Shown in pieces: positions 17,022 to 27,392 of a stretch of 64,000 nt of DNA. The translations under genes were made by a program, and so were the position numbers. The notes beneath the pieces were generated by a model. It was given only the letters and a program-made list of their open reading frames with translations. It ran no database searches and was not told where the DNA came from. How positions within the stretch are numbered: the stretch's first letter is position 1; each line of letters opens with the position of its first letter. Location: positions 124,001 to 188,000 of the forward strand of contig NZ_BMDG01000010.1 in the NCBI RefSeq assembly GCF_014635665.1, written 5' to 3'. This DNA is from Isoptericola cucumis. GTDB taxonomy: Bacteria; Actinomycetota; Actinomycetes; Actinomycetales; Cellulomonadaceae.

Positions 17022-18316
17022 CGGAGGAACCCTTCGTAATGACGCTGCTGGAGCTGGGAGTCGATCTGCTTCACGGTCTCCAGACCGACACCGACGATGA
17101 TGAGGATCGACGTGCCGCCGAACGGGATGTTCGTGGTCACGCCGAGCATGACGAGCACGATCGTCGGGATGAGCGCGACGATCGCGAGGTACACGGAGCC
17201 GGCTGCCGTGATGCGGGTGATCACGTAGTCCAGGTACTCCGCGGTGGGCCGCCCGGCACGGATGCCCGGGATGAACCCGCCGTACTTCTTCATGTTGTCC
17301 GCGACCTCGTCCGGGTTGAACGTGATCGACGTGTAGAAGAAGGCGAAGAAGATGACCATCACGACGTACAGCGCGATGTACAGCGGGTCGTCCTGCTGGA
17401 CCAGGTTGTTGGAGATCCACACCACCCAGTCCGCGGTCTGGTCGCCGAACTGGGCGAGCAGGCCCGGGATCGCAAGGATCGACGCCGCGAAGATGACCGG
17501 GATGACGCCGGCCATGTTGATCTTGATCGGGATGTAGGTGCTCGTCCCGCCGTACATGCGGCGGCCCACCATGCGCTTGGCGTACTGGACCGGGATGCGG
17601 CGCTGGGACTGCTCGACGAAGACGACGAGCCCCACGACGAGCACGATCACCAGGATCATGATGATGAAGTTCAGCGGACCGTTGGCGCCGCCCGCGATCG
17701 ACCACAGGGCCGACGGGAAGCTCGCCGCGATCGACGTGAAGATGAGCAGCGACATGCCGTTGCCGACGCCGCGCTCGGTGATCATCTCGCCGAGCCACAT
17801 GACCAGGCCGGTGCCCGCGGTCATCGTGATCACCATGAGCGTCGCCGTCATGAAGCTGTCGTCGGCGATGACGTCCACCGGGCAGCCGGGGAACAGCATC
17901 CCCGTGCGCGCCGTCGTGATGATCGTGGTCGACTGCAGGATCGCCAGGGCGATCGTGAGGTACCGCGTGTACTGGGTGAGCTTCGACTGACCCGACTGGC
18001 CCTCCTTGTGCAGGGCCTCGAAACGTGGGATCACGACGCGCAGCAGCTGCACGATGATGCTCGCGGTGATGTACGGCATGATGCCGAGCGCGAAGATCGA
18101 CAGCTGCAGGAGCGCCCCGCCGCTGAAGACGTTGACGAGGCCGAGCAGCGACGTGCTGCCCTCGAGCACCGCCACGCACTGCTGGACGTTGCCGTAGTCG
18201 ACGCCTGGGGTCGGCACGAGCGACCCCACACGGAAGAGCGCCATGATCGCGATCGTGAACAGCAGCTTGCGCCGCAGGTCCGGTGTCCGGAAAGCCCGGC
18301 CGAATGCGCTGAGCAC
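17018..18316 (-). CDS. secY: Preprotein translocase subunit SecY
   Basis: SecY is the channel of the Sec translocon in the cytoplasmic membrane. The 432-aa protein starts with a basic stretch RAFRTPDLRRKLLFT, then RVGSLVPTPGVD, a TM2 region LLGLVNVFSGGALLQLSIFA with the plug, and ten hydrophobic helices including KRMVGRRMYGG and the AEYLDYVITRIT segment before the C-terminal tail. GTG 18316 has AGGAGG at good spacing. First gene of secY-adk-map, with a separate promoter region upstream; its stop overlaps the adk start. Confidence 0.97.
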   Translation of the reverse strand: MLSAFGRAFRTPDLRRKLLFTIAIMALFRVGSLVPTPGVDYGNVQQCVAVLEGSTSLLGLVNVFSGGALLQLSIFALGIMPYITASIIVQLLRVVIPRFEALHKEGQSGQSKLTQYTRYLTIALAILQSTTIITTARTGMLFPGCPVDVIADDSFMTATLMVITMTAGTGLVMWLGEMITERGVGNGMSLLIFTSIAASFPSALWSIAGGANGPLNFIIMILVIVLVVGLVVFVEQSQRRIPVQYAKRMVGRRMYGGTSTYIPIKINMAGVIPVIFAASILAIPGLLAQFGDQTADWVVWISNNLVQQDDPLYIALYVVMVIFFAFFYTSITFNPDEVADNMKKYGGFIPGIRAGRPTAEYLDYVITRITAAGSVYLAIVALIPTIVLVMLGVTTNIPFGGTSILIIVGVGLETVKQIDSQLQQRHYEGFLR

Positions 18317-18578
18317 CTATCCTCCTGGCCCGCCGCGGCGGGTGGTCGTGTCGCCGGTCTCCCGGCGAGGTGTGACGCGAGACGCGCCCGGACCCTGGGG
18401 CCCCGTCGCCGTCGCGCCGACTCGGTCGTGGGTCCGGCCGGACGTCCCGGCGAGCGTCGCACGCCCGCCTGTCGGGCGCGCGACGCGGACCGTGACGGAT
18501 TCTACGTGCCCCCGACGCGTGATCCGGACCACACGCCGCGAGTGCGGCCGCGCGGTACGCCGTCGGTCGGGAGCACAC
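18317..18578 (-). promoter_or_regulatory. secY promoter and leader region
   Basis: After the rplO terminator, the minus strand carries TAGAAT (18499-18504), a good -10 hexamer, but no strong -35 at 17 nt. It would give a leader of about 180 nt to secY. No gene is seen in this stretch. Confidence 0.45.
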
Positions 18579-18610
18579 AGGGCCGGCAGCGCGTGCGCGC
18601 TACCGGCCCT
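18579..18610 (-). terminator. Terminator of the S10/spc string (after rplO)
   Basis: AGGGCCGGCAGCGCG (18579-18593) pairs with 18596-18610, 15 bp with one mismatch and a 2-nt loop. It lies 11 nt beyond the rplO stop, so in this genome secY is separated from the spc operon. Confidence 0.7.
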
Positions 18611-18621
18611 GCGACAGGACG

Positions 18622-19086
18622 TCAGTCCTCGGAGACCGAGCCGCCGGCCGCCAGGATCTTGTCCTTGGCGGAGCCGGACAGCGCGTCGACCGCGACGTCC
18701 AGCTTGACGGTGATCTCCCCCGTGCCGAGCACCTTCACCGGCTGACCCTTGCGGACCGCGCCCTTGGCGACGAGGTCCTCGACGGTGACGGAGCCACCCT
18801 CGGGGTACAGCGAGGCGAGCTTGTCCAGGTTCACGACCTGGTACTCGACGCGGAACGGGTTGGTGAACCCACGCAGCTTCGGGAGGCGCATGTGCAGAGG
18901 CATCTGCCCGCCCTCGAAGCCCGCGGGGACCTGGTAACGAGCCTTCGTACCCTTGGTACCGCGGCCCGCCGTCTTGCCCTTCGACGCCTCGCCTCGACCC
19001 ACGCGGGTCTTGGCGGTCTTGGCGCCGGGAGCCGGACGCAGGTGGTGCATCTTGAGAGGCTGCGCCTTCTCGGTGTTGTCGGCCAT
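18622..19086 (-). CDS. rplO: 50S ribosomal protein L15
   Basis: L15 is a late-assembling large-subunit protein. The 154-aa protein has [52 protein letters not shown] and an IL-rich C-terminal domain. ATG 19086 follows the rpmD stop by 2 nt, with AGGAGG inside the rpmD end, so translation is coupled. Last gene before the terminator. Confidence 0.97.
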   Translation of the reverse strand: MADNTEKAQPLKMHHLRPAPGAKTAKTRVGRGEASKGKTAGRGTKGTKARYQVPAGFEGGQMPLHMRLPKLRGFTNPFRVEYQVVNLDKLASLYPEGGSVTVEDLVAKGAVRKGQPVKVLGTGEITVKLDVAVDALSGSAKDKILAAGGSVSED

Positions 19087-19088
19087 AA

Positions 19089-19271
19089 TCACTCGACCTC
19101 CTCGACGGTGACGAGATGCGCCACCGTGGTGACCATGCCGCGGATCTCCGGGCGGTCCTCCTTCACGGCGGTGTCGCCGATCCGCTTGAGGCCGAGGGTC
19201 CGCAGCGTGTCACGCTGGTTCTGCTTGCCGCCGATGGCGGACTTGACCTGGGTGACCTTGAGCCTGGCCAT
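19089..19271 (-). CDS. rpmD: 50S ribosomal protein L30
   Basis: A 60-aa L30, complete: [20 protein letters not shown], then [15 protein letters not shown] and a C-terminal [14 protein letters not shown]. Its ATG shares one base with the rpsE stop (TGATG), the tightest coupling. Length and motifs are standard for the bacterial form. Confidence 0.96.
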   Translation of the reverse strand: MARLKVTQVKSAIGGKQNQRDTLRTLGLKRIGDTAVKEDRPEIRGMVTTVAHLVTVEEVE

Positions 19272-19939
19272 CACGCACCCACCTTCTCGCCGGACTTCTC
19301 CGCCTTGGCGGCGAGGCCCGCGGCCTGGGCACGAAGGAGCGGGGCCGGAGCCACGTCCTCGAGCGGCAGGCCACGACGCGCGGCCACGGCGGCCGGCTCC
19401 TCGAGGCCCTTGAGGGCCGCGACGGTGGCACGCACGATGTTCAGCGCGTTCACCGAGCCGAGCGACTTGCTCAGCACGTCGTGGATACCGGCGCACTCCA
19501 GCACGGCGCGCACCGGACCACCGGCGATCACACCGGTACCCGGCGACGCCGGACGCAGGAACACGACGCCGGCGGCGTCCTCACCCGTGATGGGGTGCGG
19601 GATGGTGCCCTGGATGCGAGGGACGCGGAAGAAGTTCTTCTTCGCCTCCTCGACGCCCTTGGCGATCGCCGCGGGCACCTCCTTGGCCTTGCCGTAGCCG
19701 ACACCCACGGTGCCGTCGCCGTCGCCCACCACGACCAGCGCGGTGAAGCTGAAGCGGCGACCACCCTTGACGACCTTCGAGACGCGGTTGATCGTGACCA
19801 CGCGCTCGACGAAGGCGTTCTTGTCGGCCGCGTCGCCGCGGCCGCCGCGCCGGTCGTCGCGACGGCCGCCGCGGCGACCGTCGCCCTTGTTGGACTCGTT
19901 GGCGCCCTGGGGGGCGCCGGTGCGCTGCCCTGCAGCCAT
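19271..19939 (-). CDS. rpsE: 30S ribosomal protein S5
   Basis: S5 lies at the mRNA entry and affects fidelity. The 222-aa protein has the double-stranded RNA-binding-like core ([40 protein letters not shown]) and the C-terminal half with [19 protein letters not shown] and [13 protein letters not shown]. The first 50 residues are a Gly/Arg/Asp-rich extension ([16 protein letters not shown]) and the C-tail is Ala/Lys-rich, both beyond the 166-aa E. coli protein. ATG 19939 overlaps the stop of the 14-codon ORF before it. Confidence 0.97.
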   Translation of the reverse strand: MAAGQRTGAPQGANESNKGDGRRGGRRDDRRGGRGDAADKNAFVERVVTINRVSKVVKGGRRFSFTALVVVGDGDGTVGVGYGKAKEVPAAIAKGVEEAKKNFFRVPRIQGTIPHPITGEDAAGVVFLRPASPGTGVIAGGPVRAVLECAGIHDVLSKSLGSVNALNIVRATVAALKGLEEPAAVAARRGLPLEDVAPAPLLRAQAAGLAAKAEKSGEKVGA

Positions 19940-19983
19940 CAGAGGATCCTCATCTTCCGTGCGAAATCGCGGACGTCGGCCAT
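19939..19983 (-). CDS. 14-codon minigene between rplR and rpsE
   Basis: An open frame of 14 codons ([14 protein letters not shown], stop). Its ATG shares a base with the rplR stop (TGATG) and its TGA shares a base with the rpsE ATG (TGATG). No such gene is standard in the spc operon. It may act as a translational bridge carrying terminating ribosomes from rplR to rpsE, which otherwise would be 43 nt apart, or it may be the broken remnant of an rpsE N-terminus. The peptide is basic and amphipathic. Coding function is not established. Confidence 0.5.
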   Translation of the reverse strand: MADVRDFARKMRIL

Positions 19984-20354
19984 CACAGCTCCAGCCCCGC
20001 TTCCCGGGCGCCGTCGGCGACCGCAGCCACCCGGCCGTGGTACTTGTTGCCACCGCGGTCGAAGACCACGGTCTCGACGCCGGCAGCCTTGGCACGCGCC
20101 GCGACGAGCTCGCCCACCTTGCGGGCCTTGGCGGTCTTGTCGGCCTCGAGGGTGCGCAGGTCCGCCTCGAGCGTCGAGGCGGAGGCGACCGTCTTGCCGA
20201 CGGTGTCGTCCACGACCTGCGCCACCATGTGGCGCGAGGAGCGGGTGACGACCAGGCGCGGACGAGCCGCGGTGCCCTTGATCTTCTTGCGCAGGCGAAG
20301 ATGACGGCGCTGACGAGCGACGGACTTGCCCTTGCCCAGTACCTTCAGTGCCAT
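19983..20354 (-). CDS. rplR: 50S ribosomal protein L18
   Basis: L18 binds 5S rRNA with L5 in the central protuberance. The 123-aa protein has [40 protein letters not shown] and the C-terminal [23 protein letters not shown] 20354 overlaps the rplF stop (TGATG); a GTG one codon earlier is also possible. Standard length. Confidence 0.97.
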   Translation of the reverse strand: MALKVLGKGKSVARQRRHLRLRKKIKGTAARPRLVVTRSSRHMVAQVVDDTVGKTVASASTLEADLRTLEADKTAKARKVGELVAARAKAAGVETVVFDRGGNKYHGRVAAVADGAREAGLEL

Positions 20355-20890
20355 CACTTACCAGCCTTTCCGACCTTGCGGCGGACGACCTCGCCGGCGT
20401 AACGCACACCCTTGCCCTTGTAGGGCTCGGGCTTGCGGATCTTGCGGATGTTCGCTGCGACCTCGCCGACCTGCTGCTTGTCGATGCCGGCCACGGAGAA
20501 CTTCGTGGGGCTCTCCACCGTGAAGGTGATGCCCTCGGGGGCCGAGACGACCACCGGGTGCGAGAACCCGAGAGCGAACTCGAGGGTCTGACCCTTGGCG
20601 GCGACACGGTAACCGGTGCCGACGATCTCGAGCTTCTTCTCGTAGCCCTGGCTGACACCGGTGACGATGTTCGACAGCAGGGTGCGGGTCAGGCCGTGCA
20701 GCGCACGGGACTCGCGCTCGTCGTCAGGACGGGACACCACGAGGGTGGCCTCCTCCTGCGCGACCGTGATGGGGGCGGGCACCGTGTGCTCGAGGGTCCC
20801 CTTGGGGCCCTTGATGGTCACGAGTGCACCGCTGATGGTGACGTCCACGCCGGCCGGGACCGGAACGGGGAGCTTGCCGATTCGAGACAT
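20354..20890 (-). CDS. rplF: 50S ribosomal protein L6
   Basis: L6 lies near the sarcin-ricin loop where GTPase factors bind. The 178-aa protein has [48 protein letters not shown] and the C-terminal [20 protein letters not shown] signature. Start ATG 20890 follows GGAAAGGAGA. It comes 19 nt after rpsH. Confidence 0.98.
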   Translation of the reverse strand: MSRIGKLPVPVPAGVDVTISGALVTIKGPKGTLEHTVPAPITVAQEEATLVVSRPDDERESRALHGLTRTLLSNIVTGVSQGYEKKLEIVGTGYRVAAKGQTLEFALGFSHPVVVSAPEGITFTVESPTKFSVAGIDKQQVGEVAANIRKIRKPEPYKGKGVRYAGEVVRRKVGKAGK

Positions 20891-20909
20891 GGCGGTTCTC
20901 CTTTCCGGA

Positions 20910-21308
20910 TTACCAGACGTAGGCGAGGACTTCGCCGCCGACGCCCTTGGCCTGGGCCTGACGGTCGGTCAGCAGACCGGAGGACGTGGACAGGATCGCC
21001 ACGCCCAGTCCGCCGAGGACCTTGGGCAGGTTGGTGGACTTCGCGTAGACGCGCAGACCGGGCTTGGACACGCGGCGCACGCCGGACAGCGCGCGCTCAC
21101 GGCTGGGGCCGTACTTGAGCGAGAGGGTGAGGCTCTTGCCCACCTTCGCGTCCTCGACGTTCCAGCCGGTGATGTAGCCCTCGGCCTGGAGGATCTCGGC
21201 GATGTGCGACTTCAGCTTCGAGTGCGGCATGGTGACCGTCTCGTGGTGGGCCGAGTTCGCGTTTCGCAGACGCGTGAGCATGTCTGCGATCGGGTCGGTC
21301 ATGGTCAT
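20910..21308 (-). CDS. rpsH: 30S ribosomal protein S8
   Basis: S8 organises the central domain of 16S rRNA and in many bacteria represses the spc operon. The 132-aa protein begins [17 protein letters not shown], with the C-terminal [20 protein letters not shown] block that contacts rRNA. ATG 21308 is kept since MTMTDP is the common actinobacterial form; an ATG two codons later is possible. Gap of 79 nt to rpsN. Confidence 0.97.
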   Translation of the reverse strand: MTMTDPIADMLTRLRNANSAHHETVTMPHSKLKSHIAEILQAEGYITGWNVEDAKVGKSLTLSLKYGPSRERALSGVRRVSKPGLRVYAKSTNLPKVLGGLGVAILSTSSGLLTDRQAQAKGVGGEVLAYVW

Positions 21309-21387
21309 TGGGCTCTAGCCCTTCCTCACCGGGGTATCCGGGCGGCGACGCTCTGCGCGCACCGCCCGGACCTACGGCGTAGTGGTT

Positions 21388-21573
21388 TTACCAGCTGCTC
21401 TTGGTGACGCCGGGAAGCTCGCCACGGTGCGCCATGTCGCGGAGGCAGACACGGCACAGGCCGAACTTCCGGTACACCGAGTGCGGACGACCGCACTTCT
21501 GGCACCGGGTGTAGGCGCGGACGGCGAACTTCGGCTTGGCGTTCGCCTTGTTGATCAGGGCCTTCTTCGCCAT
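21388..21573 (-). CDS. rpsZ: 30S ribosomal protein S14, zinc-binding type Z
   Basis: A 61-aa S14 with two CxxC pairs (RCQKCGRPH and LCRVCLRD) that hold zinc. This is the short type Z, not the longer zinc-free paralogue used under zinc limitation. It starts [20 protein letters not shown] and ends GVTKSSW. Its ATG follows the rplE stop by one base. Position between rplE and rpsH is standard. Confidence 0.96.
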   Translation of the reverse strand: MAKKALINKANAKPKFAVRAYTRCQKCGRPHSVYRKFGLCRVCLRDMAHRGELPGVTKSSW

Positions 21574-21574
21574 G

Positions 21575-22147
21575 TCAGTTCTCCTTGAAGGGGAAGCCGA
21601 GACGGCGCAGCAGGGAGCGGCCCTCGTCATCGGTCGTCGCCGTGGTCACGACCGTGATGTCCATACCGCGGACACGGTCGATCTTGTCCTGGTCGATCTC
21701 GTGGAACATCGACTGCTCCGTGAGACCGAAGGTGTAGTTCCCGTGGCCGTCGAACTGCTTGGGGCTCAGGCCGCGGAAGTCGCGGATGCGCGGCAGCGCG
21801 ACCGACAGCAGCCGGTCGAGGAACTCCCACATCCGGTCGCCGCGCAGCGTGACGTGCGCGCCGATCGGCATGCCCTCGCGCAGCTTGAACTGCGCGATCG
21901 ACTTGCGGGCCCGGGTGACCTGCGGCTTCTGACCGGTGATCGCGGTCAGGTCGCGGATGGCGCCCTCGATGAGCTTGGAGTCCTTGGCGGCGTCACCGAC
22001 ACCCATGTTGACGACGATCTTCGTCAGACCGGCGACCTGGTGGATGTTCTGGTGGCCGAACTCCTCGGTCAGCGCCGCGATGATCTCGTTGCGGTACTTC
22101 TCCTTGAGGCGCGGCGTCGCCGGGGCCTCGAGAGTGGTCTCGGTCAT
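21575..22147 (-). CDS. rplE: 50S ribosomal protein L5
   Basis: L5 binds 5S rRNA and touches P-site tRNA. The 190-aa protein has [58 protein letters not shown] and [21 protein letters not shown] short Thr/Glu-rich N-terminus precedes the core. The ATG overlaps the rplX stop (TGATG). Confidence 0.98.
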   Translation of the reverse strand: MTETTLEAPATPRLKEKYRNEIIAALTEEFGHQNIHQVAGLTKIVVNMGVGDAAKDSKLIEGAIRDLTAITGQKPQVTRARKSIAQFKLREGMPIGAHVTLRGDRMWEFLDRLLSVALPRIRDFRGLSPKQFDGHGNYTFGLTEQSMFHEIDQDKIDRVRGMDITVVTTATTDDEGRSLLRRLGFPFKEN

Positions 22148-22488
22148 CAGATGTCCTTCCCGGAACGCTTGGCGACGCGCACGCGGACCGTGCGGGTACG
22201 ACCGTCGCGCTCGACCTGCTCGGTGCGGAACCCGACGCGGGTGCCCTTCTTGGTCTCCGGGTCGACGAGCATCACGTTCGAGACGTGGATCGAGGCCTCG
22301 ACGGTCTCGATGCCACCCGTGCGGGTGCCGCGAGCCGTCTGGCCGGCCTTGACGTGCTTCGTGACGCGCTGCACGCCCTCGACCACGAGACGGTCGGTCT
22401 CGGTCAGCACCTCGAGCACGCGGCCCGTCTTGCCCTTGTCACGACCGGCGATCACGATCACCTGGTCGCCCTTCTTGATCTTCGCCAT
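22147..22488 (-). CDS. rplX: 50S ribosomal protein L24
   Basis: L24 starts large-subunit assembly by binding the 5' end of 23S rRNA. The 113-aa KOW-fold protein starts [20 protein letters not shown], followed by [20 protein letters not shown]. It is about 10 residues longer than E. coli L24, with a basic C-terminal tail. ATG 22488 is 2 nt from the rplN stop. Confidence 0.97.
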   Translation of the reverse strand: MAKIKKGDQVIVIAGRDKGKTGRVLEVLTETDRLVVEGVQRVTKHVKAGQTARGTRTGGIETVEASIHVSNVMLVDPETKKGTRVGFRTEQVERDGRTRTVRVRVAKRSGKDI

Positions 22489-22490
22489 GG

Positions 22491-22859
22491 TCAGAGCACC
22501 TCCGGTGCGAGCGAGATGATCTTCATGAACCGCTTGTCGCGCAGCTCACGGCCGACCGGGCCGAAGATGCGGGTGCCACGGGGCTCGCCGTCGTTCTTCA
22601 GGATCACGGCGGCGTTCTCGTCGAACTTGATGTAGGAACCGTCGGGACGACGGCGCTCCTTGGCGGTCCGGACGATGACAGCCTTGATGACGTCGCCCTT
22701 CTTCACGTTGCCGCCCGGGATCGCGTCCTTGACGGTGGCGACGATGGTGTCGCCGATACCGGCGTAGCGACGGCCGGATCCACCGAGAACACGGATGCAG
22801 AGAATCTCCTTGGCACCCGTGTTGTCGGCGACCCGCAGTCGCGACTCCTGCTGGATCAT
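22491..22859 (-). CDS. rplN: 50S ribosomal protein L14
   Basis: L14 sits at the subunit interface near helix 95. The 122-aa protein is standard from [20 protein letters not shown] to [12 protein letters not shown], with [20 protein letters not shown] inside. It is the first gene of the classical spc operon, and the 140-nt gap upstream contains a hairpin that may separate it from the S10 operon. ATG 22859 follows CAGGAGA. Confidence 0.98.
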   Translation of the reverse strand: MIQQESRLRVADNTGAKEILCIRVLGGSGRRYAGIGDTIVATVKDAIPGGNVKKGDVIKAVIVRTAKERRRPDGSYIKFDENAAVILKNDGEPRGTRIFGPVGRELRDKRFMKIISLAPEVL

Positions 22860-22933
22860 CGATTGATCTCCTGTCGTCGAGCTGGTTCTCGTCCCTCGCG
22901 GGCGAGCCTTGCCGAACGGATAGTTGCTGTGGT

Positions 22934-22976
22934 GGCCGGGACGGACCGCATACGTGTGTCACGGCCCGCCCCGGCC
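22934..22976 (-). terminator. Hairpin at the S10/spc boundary (rpsQ-rplN)
   Basis: Arms 22934-22948 and 22962-22976 pair over 15 positions with two mismatches and a 13-nt loop, 24 nt beyond the rpsQ stop. In many bacteria this is the S10/spc border. The hairpin may terminate or attenuate S10 transcripts; a separate spc promoter between here and rplN is possible but not obvious. Confidence 0.5.
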
Positions 22977-22999
22977 GAAGGATCAGAGACCCTCAGGGG

Positions 23000-23290
23000 T
23001 CACTTGGCCTTCTCGAGGATCTCCGTCAGGCGCCACCGCTTGGTCGCGGACAGCGGACGGGTCTCCATGATCTCGACCAGGTCGCCGATGCCGGCGGAGT
23101 CCTGCTCGTCGTGCGCCTTCACCTTGGTGGTGGTGCGCAGGACCTTGCCGTAGAGCGGGTGCTTCTTGCGGTCCTCGACCTCGACGACGATGGTCTTGGC
23201 CATCTTGTCGCTGACGACGTACCCGCGACGCACCTTGCGCGTGCTGCGCTCGGCCTCGACGGCGGCCTCGGTGTTCGTGTTGTCGCTCAT
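23000..23290 (-). CDS. rpsQ: 30S ribosomal protein S17
   Basis: S17 is an OB-fold primary rRNA-binding protein of the small subunit. The 96-aa protein has [39 protein letters not shown] and [20 protein letters not shown]. An N-terminal acidic extension of about 18 residues precedes the fold. ATG 23290 is 7 nt from the rpmC stop. Last gene before the S10/spc boundary hairpin. Confidence 0.97.
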   Translation of the reverse strand: MSDNTNTEAAVEAERSTRKVRRGYVVSDKMAKTIVVEVEDRKKHPLYGKVLRTTTKVKAHDEQDSAGIGDLVEIMETRPLSATKRWRLTEILEKAK

Positions 23291-23297
23291 CGCTGCC

Positions 23298-23537
23298 TCA
23301 CTCACTCACGCTCGGTGCCGTACGGATGCCGAGCTCGCGCTCCCGCAGGATCGTGTAGATCCGCGAGATGTCGCGCTTCACGGCCTTGATCCGACCGTGG
23401 GACTCCAGCTGGCCGGTGGCCGACTGGAAACGGAGGTTGAACAGCTCCTCCTTGGCCTTCTTCAGCTCCGCGACGAGCTTCTCGTCGTCGAAGCCGTCCA
23501 GGTCGGCAGGAGCCATGCCCTTGGTTCCGACTGCCAT
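23298..23537 (-). CDS. rpmC: 50S ribosomal protein L29
   Basis: L29 lies at the tunnel exit next to L23, near SRP and trigger-factor binding. The 79-aa helical hairpin protein has [20 protein letters not shown], then [22 protein letters not shown] 23537 shares a base with the rplP stop (TGATG). An N-terminal stretch of about 15 residues precedes the first helix. Confidence 0.96.
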   Translation of the reverse strand: MAVGTKGMAPADLDGFDDEKLVAELKKAKEELFNLRFQSATGQLESHGRIKAVKRDISRIYTILRERELGIRTAPSVSE

Positions 23538-23956
23538 CAGTTCGCACCACCCTCGCGCACCACGAAACGGCACTTCATCGGGAGCTTGTGGATCGCGCGG
23601 CGCATGGCCTCACGGGCCAGCTGCTCGTCGACACCGGCCAGCTCGAAGACGATGCGGCCGGGCTTGACGTTGGCGACCCACCACTCGGGCGAGCCCTTAC
23701 CGGAACCCATGCGGGTCTCGGCGGGCTTCTTGGTCAGGGGGCGGTCCGGGTAGATGTTGATCCAGACCTTGCCGCCACGCTTGATGTGGCGGGTCATCGC
23801 AATACGAGCAGCCTCGATCTGCCGGTTGGTGACGTAGGCGGGCTCGAGAGCCTGGATGCCGTAGTCGCCGAAGGCGATCGTGGTGCCACCCTTGGCCGCG
23901 CCGGAGCGCGACGGGTGGTGCTGCTTGCGGTGCTTGAGCCTGCGCGGGATCAGCAT
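23537..23956 (-). CDS. rplP: 50S ribosomal protein L16
   Basis: L16 positions A-site tRNA and is needed for peptidyl transfer. The 139-aa protein starts [19 protein letters not shown], with [40 protein letters not shown] and [20 protein letters not shown], all standard. It is 3 nt downstream of rpsC. Confidence 0.98.
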   Translation of the reverse strand: MLIPRRLKHRKQHHPSRSGAAKGGTTIAFGDYGIQALEPAYVTNRQIEAARIAMTRHIKRGGKVWINIYPDRPLTKKPAETRMGSGKGSPEWWVANVKPGRIVFELAGVDEQLAREAMRRAIHKLPMKCRFVVREGGAN

Positions 23957-23959
23957 GAC

Positions 23960-24799
23960 TCAGGCCTCCGTTCCGGACTCGGGGGCCGGCGCCGCCTGCT
24001 CGGCCGGGGCCTGCGCCGCGCCGGACGCGGGTGCTGCCTCGGCGGCGGGCTGGGCCGGACGCTCGGTGCGGCGACCGCCACCACGACGCTCACCACGCTC
24101 CGGACGACCGCCACGACCCCCACGGGGTGCGGAGGTGGCCTGCTGCGCGGCGAACTCCTTCTCGGTCATGTCGCCCTTGTAGATCCACACCTTCACGCCG
24201 ATGCGGCCGAAGGTGGTGCGGGCCTCGTAGAAGCCGTAGTCGATGTACGCGCGCAGCGTGTGCAGCGGCACACGACCCTCGCGGTAGAACTCCGAACGGC
24301 TCATCTCGGCGCCGCCGAGGCGGCCCGAGACCTGCACGCGGATGCCCTTCGCACCGGCGCGCTGCGCGGACTGGATGCCCTTGCGCATGGCGCGGCGGAA
24401 CGAGACACGGCTCGCGAGCTGCTCGGCGATACCCTGCGCGACGAGCTGCGAGTCGATCTCCGCGTTCTTGACCTCGAGGATGTTGAGCTGGACCTGCTTG
24501 CCGGTGAGCTTCTCGAGCTCGCCGCGGATGCGGTCCGCCTCGGCACCCCGGCGGCCGATGACGATGCCCGGGCGCGCCGTGTGGATGTCCACGCGGACGC
24601 GGTCGCGGGTGCGCTCGACCTCGACCTTGGAGATGCCGGCCCGCTCGAGGCCGGTGCTCATCAGCTTGCGGATCTGCACGTCCTCGCGGACGTAGTCGCG
24701 GTACCGCTGTCCGGGCTTGGTGCTGTCGGCGAACCAGCGCGACCGGTGGTCGGTGGTGATGCCGAGGCGGTACCCGTGCGGGTGAACCTTCTGCCCCAC
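23960..24799 (-). CDS. rpsC: 30S ribosomal protein S3
   Basis: S3 forms part of the mRNA entry helicase site. The 279-aa protein begins [20 protein letters not shown], has the KH domain with [20 protein letters not shown] and the C-terminal domain [20 protein letters not shown]. After residue 220 a Gly/Arg then Ala/Pro/Glu-rich tail extends it beyond the 233-aa E. coli protein. GTG 24799 overlaps the rplV stop (TAGTG), so translation is coupled. Confidence 0.98.
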   Translation of the reverse strand: MGQKVHPHGYRLGITTDHRSRWFADSTKPGQRYRDYVREDVQIRKLMSTGLERAGISKVEVERTRDRVRVDIHTARPGIVIGRRGAEADRIRGELEKLTGKQVQLNILEVKNAEIDSQLVAQGIAEQLASRVSFRRAMRKGIQSAQRAGAKGIRVQVSGRLGGAEMSRSEFYREGRVPLHTLRAYIDYGFYEARTTFGRIGVKVWIYKGDMTEKEFAAQQATSAPRGGRGGRPERGERRGGGRRTERPAQPAAEAAPASGAAQAPAEQAAPAPESGTEA

Positions 24800-25167
24800 T
24801 ATCGGGCCCCTTCCTTCTGCTCACGCGGTGCGACGACCACGGTGATGTGGCTGGTGCGCTTGAGGACCTGGCTCGCACGACCCTGCGCCCGCGGCCGGAA
24901 CCGCTTGAGCGTCGGCCCCTCGTCGACGAACGCCGCCGAGACGAAGAGCTCCGTCTCGTCGAAGCGCTCGCTGGCGCGGTCGGCCTTCACCCGAGCGTTC
25001 GCGACGGCGCTCTCCACAACCTTGCGGATCGGCTCGCTCGCCGCCTGCGGCGCGAACTTCAGCACCGCGACGGCCTCAGCGGCCTGCTTGCCACGGATGA
25101 GGTCCACGACGCGCCGGGCCTTCTGGGGCGTGACACGGACGAACCGCGCCTGCGCCTTGGCTTCCAT
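24799..25167 (-). CDS. rplV: 50S ribosomal protein L22
   Basis: L22 lines the exit tunnel and can carry macrolide-resistance changes. The 122-aa protein has [39 protein letters not shown] and [20 protein letters not shown] with the tunnel loop intact. ATG 25167; 58 nt after rpsS. Confidence 0.97.
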   Translation of the reverse strand: MEAKAQARFVRVTPQKARRVVDLIRGKQAAEAVAVLKFAPQAASEPIRKVVESAVANARVKADRASERFDETELFVSAAFVDEGPTLKRFRPRAQGRASQVLKRTSHITVVVAPREQKEGAR

Positions 25168-25225
25168 TGCTGTCCTGCTTCCTTTTCTCAGACCGTCAGG
25201 GTCCGTCGCCAGGCTGACCCGGGGG

Positions 25226-25507
25226 TCAGCGGCGACGGCCCTTCTTGTCGTCCTTCACGTGGCCGCGGAAGGTTCGCGTGGGAGCGAACTCGCCGAGCTT
25301 GTGACCGACCATCGACTCGGTCACGAAAACCGGGGTGTGCTTCCGGCCGTCGTGCACGGCGAAGGTGTGGCCGAGGAAGTCGGGCGTGATGACCGACCGG
25401 CGGGACCAGGTCTTGATGACGTTCTTGGTCCCCTTCTCGTTCTGACCGTCCACCTTCTTCTGCAGGTGGTCGTCGACGAAGGGGCCCTTCTTCAGGCTAC
25501 GAGGCAT
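25226..25507 (-). CDS. rpsS: 30S ribosomal protein S19
   Basis: S19 with S13 forms the head contact to the large subunit. The 93-aa protein is standard: [58 protein letters not shown]. It follows rplB by 14 nt. Confidence 0.98.
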   Translation of the reverse strand: MPRSLKKGPFVDDHLQKKVDGQNEKGTKNVIKTWSRRSVITPDFLGHTFAVHDGRKHTPVFVTESMVGHKLGEFAPTRTFRGHVKDDKKGRRR

Positions 25508-25521
25508 GTGTCAGGCTCCTA

Positions 25522-26358
<837 letters not shown>

Positions 26359-26389
26359 GGAAAGTGTCCTCGATCTGCTCTCGTCCGGG

Positions 26390-26692
26390 TCAGCCGACCG
26401 GACCGCCGAAGATGTCGATCGTGCCCTCACGGAGGGTGACGATCGCGCGCTTCGTGTCCTTGCGCTTGCCCAGGCCGTAGCGCGTGCGACGCGCCTTGCC
26501 CTTGCGGTTGATCGTGTTCACCGAGTCGACCTTGACGCCGAAGACCTGCTCGACCGCGATCTTGATCTCGGTCTTGTTGGCCCGCGGGTCCACGACGAAG
26601 GTGTACTTGCCCTCGTCGAGGAGGTTGTAGGACTTCTCGGAGACGACCGGCGCGATCAGGATGTCGCGCGGGTCCTTCGTCACGGCGGTCAC
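26390..26692 (-). CDS. rplW: 50S ribosomal protein L23
   Basis: L23 docks trigger factor and SRP at the tunnel exit. The 100-aa protein has [39 protein letters not shown] and the [20 protein letters not shown] loop. GTG 26692 overlaps the rplD stop by four bases (GTGA). Confidence 0.97.
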   Translation of the reverse strand: MTAVTKDPRDILIAPVVSEKSYNLLDEGKYTFVVDPRANKTEIKIAVEQVFGVKVDSVNTINRKGKARRTRYGLGKRKDTKRAIVTLREGTIDIFGGPVG

Positions 26693-27387
26693 TTCGTGGC
26701 CTCCTCGGTCTCGGCCGCCTCGGACTCCGTGGCGACGGCCTTCACCGACTTGCCCGTGGCCGGGCCAGCCAGGAACGCGTCGAGCGCGCCCTGCGTGAAG
26801 ACGACGTCGTCGGAGACGAGCACGTCGTAGGTGTTGAGCTGGTCCGCCGAGATGAGGTGGACACGCTCGACGTTGCGCAGCGACTTGATGGTCAGCTCGT
26901 CCGCGCGCTCGGTGACCACGAGGACGTGCGTGCGCTCGGTGAGCGCCTCGATCGTCTTCACGGCGGTCTTGGTCGACGGCACGCCGTCGATGCCGAAGCC
27001 GGCGACGACGTGCACGCGACCGGCACGGGCCCGGTCGGAGAGGGCACCGCGCAGGGCGGCGGCCTTCATCTTCTTCGGGGTCCGCTGGTCGTAGCTGCGC
27101 GGCTGCGGGCCGTGGACGGTGCCACCGCCGGCGAACTGCGGGGCGCGCGTCGAACCCTGGCGGGCGCGGCCGGTGCCCTTCTGCTTGTAGGGCTTGCGGC
27201 CACCGCCGCGGACCTCGCCGCGGGTCTTGGTGGCGTGCGTGCCCTGCCGGGCGGCGGCGCGCTGGGCGACGACCACCTGGTGGATCAGCGGGACGTTGGT
27301 GACGACGTCGAACACCTCAGCGGGGAGCTCGGCGGAGCCGGCCTTCTTGCCCTGGGCGTCGAGCACGTCGACAGTCTGGTGAGCCAT
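26689..27387 (-). CDS. rplD: 50S ribosomal protein L4
   Basis: L4 reaches into the exit tunnel and in E. coli represses the S10 operon. The 232-aa protein has [20 protein letters not shown], the tunnel loop [24 protein letters not shown] region and [20 protein letters not shown]. The C-tail is Ala/Glu-rich. ATG 27387 is 5 nt after the rplC stop. Confidence 0.97.
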   Translation of the reverse strand: MAHQTVDVLDAQGKKAGSAELPAEVFDVVTNVPLIHQVVVAQRAAARQGTHATKTRGEVRGGGRKPYKQKGTGRARQGSTRAPQFAGGGTVHGPQPRSYDQRTPKKMKAAALRGALSDRARAGRVHVVAGFGIDGVPSTKTAVKTIEALTERTHVLVVTERADELTIKSLRNVERVHLISADQLNTYDVLVSDDVVFTQGALDAFLAGPATGKSVKAVATESEAAETEEATK

Positions 27388-27392
27388 TGGTG

